Origin: Halochromatium sp.
GTDB taxonomy: Bacteria; Pseudomonadota; Gammaproteobacteria; Chromatiales; Chromatiaceae
DNA: 64,000 nt
Reading direction: 5' to 3'
NCBI GenBank assembly: GCA_010912705.1
Contig: POWB01000005.1
Location: 1-64,000 of the forward strand
A program made the translations under genes and the position numbers. Within the stretch, counting starts at the first letter, position 1, and each line of letters starts with the position of its first letter. The notes under the pieces were generated by a model. It searched no databases. It had not been told where the DNA came from and was given only the letters and a program-made list of their open reading frames with translations. Shown one piece after another: positions 47,464-56,424 of this stretch.

Positions 47464-49233
47464 GTGTCCGAATCATCTCAATCGATCTGGAAACCGCTGT
47501 TCTGGCTCGTGCTCGCGACTTTGATCGCGGTCTACCTACTCTACAACTACCACAGCGATCAACTGCAAGCAGAGATCGGTGAGGAGCATCAGTCACTGCG
47601 CTCGCTCAACCACAGCCTAGATGCCACCAAGGATGAGCTCGCTAACGCAAAGCAAGCGCTGGATGCAGCGCAGGCCGAGATGAGCGCGCTCAAGGGGGAT
47701 CATGCTCAGAAGCAGGATTCGCTCAAGGCCGAGCATCAGGCCGCGACTGCCGCGATGCAACAGAGCCATGAGCAACGCCTCGCGGAGCTGAGCGCAAGGC
47801 TCGATCACTTCAACTCAGAAAAGACTCTACTCACGGCCGAGACCGAGGCATGGAAACGCGCCAAGGACAAACTTGAGCAGGATCTCCGCAACGCCATTCA
47901 GGCCAGCGACGCACTCCAGGCGCAATTGGCCGACACCGCCGAGACCCGACGCGAGCTCGAGGTCAGGCTGGCGACCGATGACACCACCATCGCCGAGCTC
48001 AACGCCCTGCTGAATCGCGCCAACCAGACCGAGGCTCTGCTCAACGACAAGCTTGAGCGCGGCGCTGCCACCCAGGAAGATCTCAAAAAGCTGGTTGCGA
48101 AAGAGGAATCAGCAATCCTCGAGCTGCAGGACAAGCTGGTCGCCACCACTCAAAGCCGCGCTCAGCTAGAACGGCTGCTGGCAACCACCACCGATGAGTC
48201 ATCGACGCCAGACAGTGCGGCTGGACCGAGTCCCGAGCTAGCGGCCCTGCAAGCGCGTATCGAACAGTTACAGGGCGATCTCGAAACCATCACCGCTGAG
48301 CGAGACCAGCTCGCCGATGCCAATCAGCGTATCGACAGCCTACAAGCCGAGCTTGATGCCGAACGCCAGTCGCTCGATGCAGAGCGCCAGTCCTTAGCGC
48401 AACAGATTGCGGAAGCCAAGGCGCAGCACGATGACATCCGCGCGGCAGCCCTCGCTGAGGCCGAAGAGCAAATCGAATCCTTACGCCAACAGCTCACGCA
48501 AGACAAGGAAACGGCGATCGCGCAGCAAGCCGCACAGCACCAACAAGCGCAGACTGAGCTGCGTGCCAAGCTCGATGAATCAGCAAGCGCAGTCGACCAG
48601 CTAGAACAGAAACTCGCCGCTCGCGACGATGCTCAACAATCCCGATCGGCTGACTACCAAGCACGGATCAGTGAGGCGAACGCTGCACTCGAAGCCATGC
48701 GTCGCGAGATGCAGGCACAGGAAGAGGCACTGAAAGGCGCCCGCGAGCACGGCACACGACTGCGCCAGGATGCAGCCGAGCAAGCCGCTGAACAAGCGGC
48801 TGAGCAAGCCTCCGACCAAGTGCACGGCTTCTATGAGCGCTTCGCCCCCCTCGGTGCCCAACTGACCGATCGCGGCCTACTAATCAACCTGAGTGGCGAC
48901 AATATTCGTTTTCCGATCGGTAGCGCTCAACTGCCAGCCGATGCCGCACCGACCCTGTCCCAGATTGCCAAAATCCTGGTCGACCATCCCGAGCTCAGGG
49001 TGCAGATCGAAGGTCACACGGACAGCTCCGGCAATGCGGAGATCAATCTTCAGTTATCAGAGCAACGGGCCGCCGCAGTGCGCGATGCGCTGATCGAGGG
49101 CGGGGTTAAGGCAGAGCGACTGCGTATCCAGGGCTTGGGCTCAAAGGCGCCGATCGCAGACAACGCCACTAACACCGGACGTCAACGCAACCGTCGGGTC
49201 GAGCTCTATCTGGTGCGCGAAGACAACAGCTAG
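47464..49233 (+). CDS. OmpA-family protein with long coiled coil
   Basis: A 589-residue protein anchored in the inner membrane by a helix at about 9-29 (PLFWLVLATLIAVYLLY), then about 400 residues of Glu/Gln/Ala-rich coiled coil, and a C-terminal OmpA peptidoglycan-binding domain (IEGHTDSSGN, then LSEQRAAAVRDAL and NRRVEL). It would bridge the inner membrane and the cell wall. The start is a GTG at 47464 with GGAGG nine bases upstream; the ATG inside the GGAGGATG is out of frame. No flagellar or transport genes are nearby. An 18-base repeat (GAGCGCCAGTC) codes two copies of AERQSLD near residue 300. Confidence 0.85.
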   Translation: MSESSQSIWKPLFWLVLATLIAVYLLYNYHSDQLQAEIGEEHQSLRSLNHSLDATKDELANAKQALDAAQAEMSALKGDHAQKQDSLKAEHQAATAAMQQSHEQRLAELSARLDHFNSEKTLLTAETEAWKRAKDKLEQDLRNAIQASDALQAQLADTAETRRELEVRLATDDTTIAELNALLNRANQTEALLNDKLERGAATQEDLKKLVAKEESAILELQDKLVATTQSRAQLERLLATTTDESSTPDSAAGPSPELAALQARIEQLQGDLETITAERDQLADANQRIDSLQAELDAERQSLDAERQSLAQQIAEAKAQHDDIRAAALAEAEEQIESLRQQLTQDKETAIAQQAAQHQQAQTELRAKLDESASAVDQLEQKLAARDDAQQSRSADYQARISEANAALEAMRREMQAQEEALKGAREHGTRLRQDAAEQAAEQAAEQASDQVHGFYERFAPLGAQLTDRGLLINLSGDNIRFPIGSAQLPADAAPTLSQIAKILVDHPELRVQIEGHTDSSGNAEINLQLSEQRAAAVRDALIEGGVKAERLRIQGLGSKAPIADNATNTGRQRNRRVELYLVREDNS

Positions 49234-49312
49234 CGAGCCCCGCATCATTGACGCCAGAGCGACTCTCGACGAGATTGCTGCATCGACGCTCACGCCCTCG
49301 ATGCAGTCCTCT

Positions 49313-50998
49313 TCAGCCGCATGGACCGGCATGGCCAGCAATATGCGCGAGCACCGCCTCGACCTGCATCGGCGCCTCGCTGTTGAGAAAGACGGCGTGC
49401 TGATGCTCAGTTTCGGTGAGCGGCTCGCGATGAGCGATCTGCAAGCTCAGCACATCGATGTCGGCATCCGAGTCATCCTCACCCGCAAGACGGCGCGCGT
49501 TGATCCGCTCGCGCAGCAGATGCATTGGCGCCTGCATCACCAGAATCCGACTGGGACAGTTCAGCGTTTGCGCGAGTGCGAGGAAAGGCGCTCGTTGCCT
49601 GCGCTTGAGAAAGGTCGCATCAACTAGCACGCTGAACCCAGCCTCGATCAGTTCACGCGCCAGTGTTAGGAGCCGCTGATAGGTCTGTTCCGTGGCCGCG
49701 GCCGAATAGAGCGTTGCTGCCTGCTGTGCAGGCGAATGGCCCTGTGCTTGGGGCTCAAACAACCGTTTACGCTCGATATCAGAACGAATCTGGATGATGG
49801 GCAGATGCTCACGCAGCAGATTCCCAATCCAGGTCTTGCCACTGCCCGAGAGACCGTGGGTGATGAAGAGCTTGGGGCGATGACGACCGGTACAGGTTTG
49901 TGCAAGGGCGAGATAATGGGACAGCCCGGCGCGCGCCTTGGCGACGATTCTCTCTGGCTCCGTTAGACCGGACGGACAGCTCGGCGAATGGTCCGCGGCG
50001 ATCGGGCCTAACGGCAGCGGAACAAATGGCGGCAGTCGCGCCGGCTCGGTCGCCGGCATCGGACCGCCTTGCACGAGCTGGATCGCGCAGACCTTGGCGC
50101 GCACCAGCGCCCGGTAGACCTGATAAAAGCGCAGCAGGCATAGTCCAGCATAATCACCGCTGACCTCCAGATAGCGATTGAGCAGGCGTCGCGCGAAGCT
50201 GTTGGCGCCACTCTCGGCCAAGTCCATGCTGAGGAAGGCGACCTCGCTCATGGTATCGATCCAGCGCAGATTCGGATTGAACTCAAGACAATCAAACATC
50301 ACCGGCTGCTCGTCGAGGACCACGATGTTGCCGCGGTGCATATCGCCATGACACTCCCGAATGAAGCCCTGATGCCGTCGCTGCTCGATCACCGGCCGCA
50401 GATAGGCGAAACGCTTGCGCGTCCAGCGCTCGAGTCGCGATAGGCAACGCCTGAGCTTGCCCTCAGGATCATCGCAGTGCGCAAGCGCCGATTGCAGCGG
50501 CGGAAAGTTGTCCAACATCGGCGCCAACACCGCGCCTGGCTTGCCATAATCGGTGTCTGGCGGCGCCGGTGTTAGGCGGGAATGAAAGTGAGCGACACGC
50601 TCGGCCAAGCGATCGATCAGCGCGGCGTTGAGCGGGTGCGCTGAGAGCAAGGCATGCTGCGAGAAACGGCGCATCTGGACCGCATAGTCGATCACCTCGC
50701 CGTCACCACCGATGCGGACTCGGTCGCCCTGACGCACCACCGGGACCACCGCGAGATAGAGCTGCGGCGCCAGACGGCGATTGAGTCGCAGTTCCTCTTC
50801 GCAGAAGAAGCGACGCCGGTCGAGGGTCGAGAAATCGACAAACCCAAGCGCTACCGGGCGCTTCAGCTTGTACGCAAAGTCTCCAGCTAGGAACAGCTGC
50901 GAGATATGCGTGGTCAGGCCTTCGACGCGATCAACCGGATGCGGATAGGCGCCGGCCTTGAGCAGATCGGCGAGTGGCGCAAGCTCGTTTGCCAGCAT
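49313..50998 (-). CDS. Fusion of aminoglycoside-phosphotransferase-like kinase and P-loop kinase
   Basis: A 561-residue two-domain protein. The first half is APH-like: [11 protein letters not shown] (catalytic loop, near 215-225) and [14 protein letters not shown] (metal-binding segment). The second half is a P-loop NTPase with GLSGSGKT (near 380-388), [12 protein letters not shown] and [15 protein letters not shown], similar to zeta-toxin/gluconate-kinase-like proteins. This combination is known as a common bacterial two-domain family of unknown substrate; it need not confer drug resistance. The N-terminus ([25 protein letters not shown]) fits the family. It has no clear operon partner; pgl is on the same strand further upstream. 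Confidence 0.85.
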   Translation of the reverse strand: MLANELAPLADLLKAGAYPHPVDRVEGLTTHISQLFLAGDFAYKLKRPVALGFVDFSTLDRRRFFCEEELRLNRRLAPQLYLAVVPVVRQGDRVRIGGDGEVIDYAVQMRRFSQHALLSAHPLNAALIDRLAERVAHFHSRLTPAPPDTDYGKPGAVLAPMLDNFPPLQSALAHCDDPEGKLRRCLSRLERWTRKRFAYLRPVIEQRRHQGFIRECHGDMHRGNIVVLDEQPVMFDCLEFNPNLRWIDTMSEVAFLSMDLAESGANSFARRLLNRYLEVSGDYAGLCLLRFYQVYRALVRAKVCAIQLVQGGPMPATEPARLPPFVPLPLGPIAADHSPSCPSGLTEPERIVAKARAGLSHYLALAQTCTGRHRPKLFITHGLSGSGKTWIGNLLREHLPIIQIRSDIERKRLFEPQAQGHSPAQQAATLYSAAATEQTYQRLLTLARELIEAGFSVLVDATFLKRRQRAPFLALAQTLNCPSRILVMQAPMHLLRERINARRLAGEDDSDADIDVLSLQIAHREPLTETEHQHAVFLNSEAPMQVEAVLAHIAGHAGPCG

Positions 50999-51222
50999 CT
51001 ACTGAAGACAGGCCTGTAACCTGCAGAGGCGATGCCATCGAGCCCAGCTCAGGCAAGACCACGGAGCCCAGCAGGGCCGATGCCACTGGACGCCGCGCAA
51101 GCGACGCCGCAGAGCCCCACACTGAGGCCAACCGGGCTGCTTGCAGGCTTGCGAAAACCGATGCCAGTTCAATAGACTGTGGACTATTGTCTGTGTCACG
51201 CTGTCTCCCTGAGGTTCTTAGA

Positions 51223-51423
51223 ATGACTATTGAACGTATTGTCTTTGCGGTCGCCGGTGCCTTTGTGCTGATCTCCGCCATCCTTGCTGCAACCGTTAGT
51301 CCGCTTTGGCTCTGGTTCACCGGCTTCGTTGGGCTCAACCTACTGCAGTCGGCCTTTACCGGCTTTTGCCCACTTGCCTTGATCCTGAAGAAGCTCGGTA
51401 AGGAGCCCGGCCCTGCCTTCTGA
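51223..51423 (+). CDS. DUF2892 small inner-membrane protein
   Basis: A 66-residue protein with two membrane helices ([19 protein letters not shown] and [18 protein letters not shown]) and [11 protein letters not shown] at the end, matching the DUF2892 family, found alone or at the end of YgaP-type rhodanese proteins. The function is unknown but the family is often near sulfur-handling genes; a DsrC-like gene lies about 1 kb away. The ATG at 51223 has GAGG nine bases upstream. Longer frames from 50974 are shadows of the intergenic stretch. Confidence 0.87.
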   Translation: MTIERIVFAVAGAFVLISAILAATVSPLWLWFTGFVGLNLLQSAFTGFCPLALILKKLGKEPGPAF

Positions 51424-51428
51424 TCCAA

Positions 51429-52136
51429 TCAGATCAGCGCGGCTGCCGCCGCGCGATCGATCAGCACCTGAGTCTGCGCTGCTGCCGCCACCTGCGCGAT
51501 CGGCAAGGGCTCACCCAAGGACCAACGCCGGATCGCATCCGCCTTGCCGTCACCGGTGACCAAGATGAGCAACTGCTCGCTCTGGGACAAGGCGCGGGTG
51601 GTGAGTGAGACGCGGTCCGGCGGCGGTTTTGGTGAATCATGGACCGGCATCACAAGCCGATCATCAGGCACTGCTCGGCCCGGGAACAGACTCGCGGTAT
51701 GGCCATCTTCACCCATACCGAGCAGAACCAGATCAAAGGGCAATGCCGCCTTCAGGGTCTGCTCATAGGCCGCAGCCGCCGCCTCGGCACCCTGCTCCGC
51801 TGGGATGGCGAACACCTGCTCGCGCGGCACCGGCACCTGATCCAGCCAAGCCTGATCCGCGGCAAGACTATTGCGCTCCGGATCTCCAATCGGCAAGCAG
51901 CGCTCATCGCCATGGTAAACCCACCAGAGAGCCCAATCCGCGTCAGCCCTAGCCAACAGCTCGTAGGCTGCAGTCGGCGTGGTGCCACCGGCTAAACAGA
52001 GTCGGAAGCGGCCTTGGCGCTTGATCGCTGCGCAGGCGCTCCCCAAGATACGCTCAGCAGTCGCTTGTGCAACCGCTCCCTTGTCATCGAAGAGGATCAC
52101 TTCTGCACCTGGCAAGACAAGATCATCAGAAGCCAT
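51429..52136 (-). CDS. pgl: 6-phosphogluconolactonase
   Basis: A 235-residue enzyme that hydrolyses 6-phosphogluconolactone in the oxidative pentose phosphate pathway. Family blocks: CLAGGTTPTAAYELLA, WVYHGDERCLP, and LLGMGEDGHTASLFPG, then LTTRALSQSEQLLILVTGDGKADA. The ATG at 52136 (MASDDLVLPG) fits the family; a longer frame to 52280 has no support. It converges with the DUF2892 gene, with five bases between stops. No zwf or gnd gene is next to it in the window. Confidence 0.93.
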   Translation of the reverse strand: MASDDLVLPGAEVILFDDKGAVAQATAERILGSACAAIKRQGRFRLCLAGGTTPTAAYELLARADADWALWWVYHGDERCLPIGDPERNSLAADQAWLDQVPVPREQVFAIPAEQGAEAAAAAYEQTLKAALPFDLVLLGMGEDGHTASLFPGRAVPDDRLVMPVHDSPKPPPDRVSLTTRALSQSEQLLILVTGDGKADAIRRWSLGEPLPIAQVAAAAQTQVLIDRAAAAALI

Positions 52137-52394
52137 GCTGCCTCCGTCAAAGGTCGGTTGCAAACTGACGCAACGGCGCCGCGTGAATGAGCTCAGCGCC
52201 GCCGTGTGGATAAGCATAGTAAGCCCGAAGCAGGCAAGCGCACTAGCCCCAGAGCGACGAGTCAACCAGGCTGGAGGCAAAGTAAAGGCAAGACAGAGGG
52301 CGATACAGGGGGAAACCTGAGCGCAAGACTAGGGACCAGACCGAGTGATGGCGGCCAAGGGCGGCCCGGAATCGACAAATTGACAAGGCACGAC

Positions 52395-52423
52395 TTGACC
52401 TGAGCCAAGGCATCGCGTAGACA
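52395..52423 (+). promoter_or_regulatory. Candidate sigma-70 promoter of the DsrC/TusE-like gene
   Basis: TTGACC (52395-52400) and TAGACA (52418-52423) have a 17-base spacer and lie 41 bases upstream of the ATG at 52464. A second TTGACA just upstream (52380-52385) has no matching -10. Confidence 0.4.
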
Positions 52424-52463
52424 TTTAGCCACAACGATCCGAGGAGCGACAGGGGAAACAACG

Positions 52464-52823
52464 ATGGCAGAAACAATGCGTGACATCATGAATCCGGGCG
52501 CGGTCAACCATGACCCAGACTTCCCGCAGGCACCAGCGGACTGGAGCCCAGAAGACGCCGAGCAGCTAGCCAGCAGCGAAGGGCTGACGCTGAGCGATGA
52601 CATCTGGGAGGTCGTGAAGGCGCTACAAGCCTTTTTCGCCAAAGATGAGCAGCCAAATACACGAGCCGTTCACGACGCCCTCGATGAGCATTTCCATGAT
52701 CGTGGTGGTCTCAAACATCTCTATGAGATCTTGCCGGGCGGCCCGGTCGCTCAGGGTTGCCGGTTAGCTGGCTTGAAGCCACCGGCTGGTGCCGTAGATA
52801 GCTCGTTCGGCAGCGTCCAATAG
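52464..52823 (+). CDS. DsrC/TusE-family sulfur-carrier-like protein lacking the C-terminal Cys
   Basis: A 119-residue member of the DsrC/TusE family, small proteins that carry sulfur on a C-terminal arm in tRNA thiolation (TusE) or dissimilatory sulfur metabolism (DsrC). The family core is clear: WSPEDAEQLASSEGL, LSDDIWEVVKALQAFF and LYEILPGGP. In DsrC the arm has two cysteines 11 apart (CysB, then CysA in P-x-GCV at the very end); TusE keeps CysA. Here Cys99 is at the CysB place and CysA is Ala110 (PPAGAV), followed by an eight-residue tail. Sulfur relay by the known mechanism is therefore unlikely; a regulatory role or different chemistry may apply. The ATG at 52464 has AGGGG nearby and its own promoter. 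No dsr or tus genes adjoin. Confidence 0.87.
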   Translation: MAETMRDIMNPGAVNHDPDFPQAPADWSPEDAEQLASSEGLTLSDDIWEVVKALQAFFAKDEQPNTRAVHDALDEHFHDRGGLKHLYEILPGGPVAQGCRLAGLKPPAGAVDSSFGSVQ

Positions 52824-52901
52824 GGCCACCCTTCCACCTCAGGCCATCAACAACCGCACCCCGCGCGCATCGAGTCCCTCGCGGCGCGTGGCGGATGCGG
52901 C

Positions 52902-53138
52902 TCAAGGTGCCTGATCGGTTGTACCGCTGTCGGCATGCCCGCTCGCTGGATGCCGATCGATCTCCGCGTCCGGAAAGCGACGCGCGTCCGCGACATCGGC
53001 ATCCTCATCCATCAAGATACGCTGGCCATCGCCTTCTAGGTCATCGAACTGACCGCTACGCGCGGCCCAGAACAACACCCCCACCGCGACCAGCCCCAAG
53101 AGCAACATGCCCGGAATCAGACCATAGATCACTTCCAT
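52902..53138 (-). CDS. ccoS: cbb3 oxidase assembly protein CcoS
   Basis: A 78-residue single-pass membrane protein needed for cofactor insertion in cbb3 cytochrome oxidase. The start MEVIYGLIPGMLLLGLVAVGVLFWA and the following RSGQFDDLEGDG are diagnostic. The acidic C-terminal tail is somewhat longer than in many relatives. It lies three bases after ccoI on the same strand. Confidence 0.93.
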   Translation of the reverse strand: MEVIYGLIPGMLLLGLVAVGVLFWAARSGQFDDLEGDGQRILMDEDADVADARRFPDAEIDRHPASGHADSGTTDQAP

Positions 53139-53141
53139 TGG

Positions 53142-55772
53142 CTAACCTCCAAAGTGGCCGCGTTTGGCTGACGACCCTGCGTCTTGCTTGAACAGCCAAC
53201 GCAGCCGTGCCGAGTTACCAATCACCGCCAGCGAGCTGAGCGGCATCGAGATAGCCGCCACCAGCGGCGTGATCAAGGCCGCCATTGCCAACGGCACCAT
53301 GATCAGATTGTAGGTAATCGAGAGGCCGATGTTTTGGCGGATGGTGCCTAGCGTGCGCCGAGACAGGGCCGCAGCATCAGGCACCCGCATCAGCTCGGTG
53401 CTCATCAGCACGATGTCAGCACTGGCGATCGAGACATCGGTGCCGCTGCCAACGGCGATGCCAACGTCAGCCCGGACCAAGGCCGGCGCATCATTGATGC
53501 CATCACCGACCATCGCCACCCGCTCGCCACGCTGTTGCAGCGCCCTGATCACGCGATCTTTATCCTCCGGACGGACATCGGCGATCACCTCGATCGCGCC
53601 CAGCTGCGCGGCGATACGGCGGGCCACCGCCTCGCGATCTCCGGTCAGCAGCGTGACTCGGATGCCATCGGTCTGCAGCCGTTGCACGACCTCAGCGGCA
53701 TCGGCGCGCAAGCGGTCGGCAGCCAGTAGCCGCAGGCACTCGACGCCATCGATCGCGCAGTGCAGGGTGGTACCCAGTGGGCTGGCAGGCGCCTCTCTAC
53801 GCTCGCCGTCGACAGAGGTTTGGCACGCGACTCCGTTCTCGTGCAGCCACCCGCGCGTCCCGATCAAGACGCGATACCCATCAACCAGGCCACTGATGCC
53901 GGCGCCAGGCTCAATCTGGACATCCCGCACCTGCGCCGAGCCCAGCCCGATCCCTGCATCCTTCGCCAAGCGCACCACCGCGCGCGCCAAGGGATGCTCG
54001 GAGACGCGCTCCAGCGCCGCCACCAGCCGCAGGTGCTCGCGTTCTCTGTGATCCAAGACCGCAGCTGCCGGCCAAGCCTGCCAGCCAGCATCCAGTGCAC
54101 TCGGCTCAGCCGACTGTCCCTGTTCATCCAGCCCATCTGGCCGAGCCGCCACTGTCTGCAGCTGAATCACCTCCGGACGACCCTCGGTCAGGGTGCCGGT
54201 CTTGTCAAACACGAAATGGTCGATATCCGAGAGCGTCTCTAACACAGCACCCTGCTTGATCAGGATGCCATGCCGCGCGCCGAGCCCAGAGGCGACGGCA
54301 ATCGCCATCGGCGTCGCCAGCCCGAAGGCGCAGGGACAGGTGATGATCAACACCGAGGTCGCCGCCATCAGCGCCGTCTCCAGATCACGGCTGATCCAGA
54401 GACCAAAGGTGGTCAGCGCCAGGCCAATGGTGAGGGCGACGAACCAGGGCACGATCCGATCCGCCAAGGACTGGATCGGTGCCTTGCTCGATTGCGCGTC
54501 CTCGACCAGCCGGATGATGCGCCCGAGCGCGGTATCGCGCAGCAGGCCGGTGACCCGCACCTCGAGCACGCCGGCGCCATTCAGTGTGCCCGCTGCCACG
54601 CGATCGCCGATGCCACGCTTGACCGGCTCAGACTCGCCGCTGAGCATGGCCTCGTCGACCTCGCTGCGCCCCTCGCTGACGACACCATCGGCGGGAATGG
54701 TCTCGCCGGGGCGCACCAGCAGGATATCGTCGATGGCCACGGCACGGATCGGCACCACGACTTCCTCGCCATCGCGCAGCAGCGTGGCGATCTTCGGCTG
54801 CAGGTCCAGCAAGCGCTGGGTCGAGGCCATGGCTTGGCGCTTCGACATCGCCTCGAGGAAGCGTCCAACCAGGATCACGAACAGAAAGTTGACCACTGTA
54901 TCCCAGTAGACATGGCCCTGGCCGCCGACCGTTACGTACAGCGAGTAGAGGTAGGTGATCGAGGCGCCGATCGCGATCGGCAGGTCCATGGTCAGGGCGC
55001 CCTGGCGCAGACCGAGCCAGGCGCCGCGATAAAACGGCCAGCCGGAGTAGATCAGCGTCGGCGTGGCGATGGCGAAGCCGATCCAATGGAAGAGACCACG
55101 AAACTCACCCTCGTCAGCACCGGCGTAGAGCGCGATCGAGACCCACATCAGGTTCATCGCCGCGAAGGCGGCAAAGGCCATCCGAAAAAGCAGTGCGCGG
55201 TTGCCGCGTTTTATAGCGCCTTCAGCGGTCTCGGGATCAAAGGGCACCGCGGCGTAGCCGATCTCGCTCAGTCGCCCCAGCAGACCCGACAGACGCTGGC
55301 GCGAGTTATCCCACTTCAGGCGCAGTCGGCGACCAGTGAGATTGACCCGCGCCTCCTCGACGCCGGGCAGCTTGCTCAGCCCAGTCTCGATCAGCCAGAC
55401 ACAGGCCGCGCAGTGGATACCCTCGACGTGCAGGTTGATCTCGCGCAGATCTGCGCTGGTATCGAGATAGGCGGCCTGGACCTCGTCTAGATCATAGAGC
55501 GCAAGCTGCTTTGGCGGCTCAGGCGGGGGTCCAAGCACCTCACCTTCGGGCGTGCGTCGATAGAAGCCCTCGAGCCCAGCGGCATAGATGGCCTCGCAGA
55601 CCGACTGACAGCCCCTGCAGCAGAAGTCGCGCTCACCACCAGCAACCTTGGCCCTGACGGCTTCAGTGCCCGCAAGCGGCAGCCCACAGTGGAAGCAGCG
55701 ATCGGCTGTCAGCGCAGCTTGTCGAGGCTCGCCCGCATTCGCCACAGCCGTTGGGCCGGATGCAGCCGTCAT
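53142..55772 (-). CDS. ccoI: Copper-exporting P-type ATPase for cbb3 assembly, CcoI (FixI)
   Basis: An 876-residue P1B-type ATPase that delivers copper for the cbb3 oxidase. N-terminal Cys cluster (C26-x2-C and CC-x2-C near 51-55), a heavy-metal-associated domain with CAAC at 121-124, then eight membrane helices with the CPC motif (near 480), the phosphorylation site DKTGT (near 522) and MVGDGINDAPAL in the ATP-binding end. The ATG at 55772 lies ten bases after the fixH stop; a TTG 14 codons earlier overlaps fixH. Gene order ccoG-fixH-ccoI-ccoS is the standard one. Confidence 0.94.
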   Translation of the reverse strand: MTAASGPTAVANAGEPRQAALTADRCFHCGLPLAGTEAVRAKVAGGERDFCCRGCQSVCEAIYAAGLEGFYRRTPEGEVLGPPPEPPKQLALYDLDEVQAAYLDTSADLREINLHVEGIHCAACVWLIETGLSKLPGVEEARVNLTGRRLRLKWDNSRQRLSGLLGRLSEIGYAAVPFDPETAEGAIKRGNRALLFRMAFAAFAAMNLMWVSIALYAGADEGEFRGLFHWIGFAIATPTLIYSGWPFYRGAWLGLRQGALTMDLPIAIGASITYLYSLYVTVGGQGHVYWDTVVNFLFVILVGRFLEAMSKRQAMASTQRLLDLQPKIATLLRDGEEVVVPIRAVAIDDILLVRPGETIPADGVVSEGRSEVDEAMLSGESEPVKRGIGDRVAAGTLNGAGVLEVRVTGLLRDTALGRIIRLVEDAQSSKAPIQSLADRIVPWFVALTIGLALTTFGLWISRDLETALMAATSVLIITCPCAFGLATPMAIAVASGLGARHGILIKQGAVLETLSDIDHFVFDKTGTLTEGRPEVIQLQTVAARPDGLDEQGQSAEPSALDAGWQAWPAAAVLDHREREHLRLVAALERVSEHPLARAVVRLAKDAGIGLGSAQVRDVQIEPGAGISGLVDGYRVLIGTRGWLHENGVACQTSVDGERREAPASPLGTTLHCAIDGVECLRLLAADRLRADAAEVVQRLQTDGIRVTLLTGDREAVARRIAAQLGAIEVIADVRPEDKDRVIRALQQRGERVAMVGDGINDAPALVRADVGIAVGSGTDVSIASADIVLMSTELMRVPDAAALSRRTLGTIRQNIGLSITYNLIMVPLAMAALITPLVAAISMPLSSLAVIGNSARLRWLFKQDAGSSAKRGHFGG

Positions 55773-55782
55773 CGCGGTTGGC

Positions 55783-56337
55783 TCAAGGATCAGCAACCCC
55801 GATGCGTTGATCAAACACGATCTCTTGACCCTTGGTCTCGGCCGCGACCAAGGTATCCCAAAGACCGGACATCGCGAAGGTCACCTCGGCCGCATAGCGT
55901 CCCGGTGCCTCCTCAACCATCGGCACCGAAAAATCCGCCGAACGGTCGGATGGACGATAGGCGTAGTAGGTGACCTTATCCGGGCGCACCGGCTGGCCGG
56001 CCCTGTCCACTACGAAAAACCGCACCCAAGCCGGCGCATTCTCAGCGACATCTGCGGGCGTATCCAGGCTCATGGTCCAGCCTGGTGCCTCAGCGCGCCG
56101 CGTTGCTAAGCTGCGCTCGACATCACGACCGCGCTCGTAGTAGTCGTCGACCACGAGACCGGGGTTGGTGGCAAAGGCGAGCACAATCATCGTCAGATTC
56201 ACGGCGAGGACGACGCCGATCAGTCCAATCCAGCCAATGAACCAAGGACTTCGCCAAGCGGAGTTGGACCGCTCGCCTGCCCTAGCCGCTTCTGGTCGCC
56301 GGCCTGGGACGGCTGGCATGGTCGATACATCTGTCAT
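55783..56337 (-). CDS. fixH: FixH (CcoH) cbb3 assembly protein
   Basis: A 184-residue single-pass membrane protein (helix about 31-56: WFIGWIGLIGVVLAVNLTMIVLAFA) with a periplasmic FixH domain including VDDYYERGRDVERSLA and GLWDTLVAAET. It stabilises the assembling cbb3 oxidase together with CcoI. The gene is ten bases upstream of ccoI and 87 bases downstream of ccoG. Confidence 0.9.
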   Translation of the reverse strand: MTDVSTMPAVPGRRPEAARAGERSNSAWRSPWFIGWIGLIGVVLAVNLTMIVLAFATNPGLVVDDYYERGRDVERSLATRRAEAPGWTMSLDTPADVAENAPAWVRFFVVDRAGQPVRPDKVTYYAYRPSDRSADFSVPMVEEAPGRYAAEVTFAMSGLWDTLVAAETKGQEIVFDQRIGVADP

Positions 56338-56424
56338 CTTTTCGTTCTCAGTACCTGATCAGCGAGTAAGGGCCGCCAGGCAGGATTGGCCATGCTATTA
56401 GAGGGATCAAGGCGAGTAGAGGGA

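Noticed and set aside
49313-50998. Aminoglycoside-resistance gene
   Set aside because: The APH-like domain is fused to a P-loop kinase in a common housekeeping-type family; nothing points to drug resistance.
54270-55490. Plus-strand frame of about 406 codons opposite ccoI
   Set aside because: Antisense shadow of a clear P-type ATPase gene.
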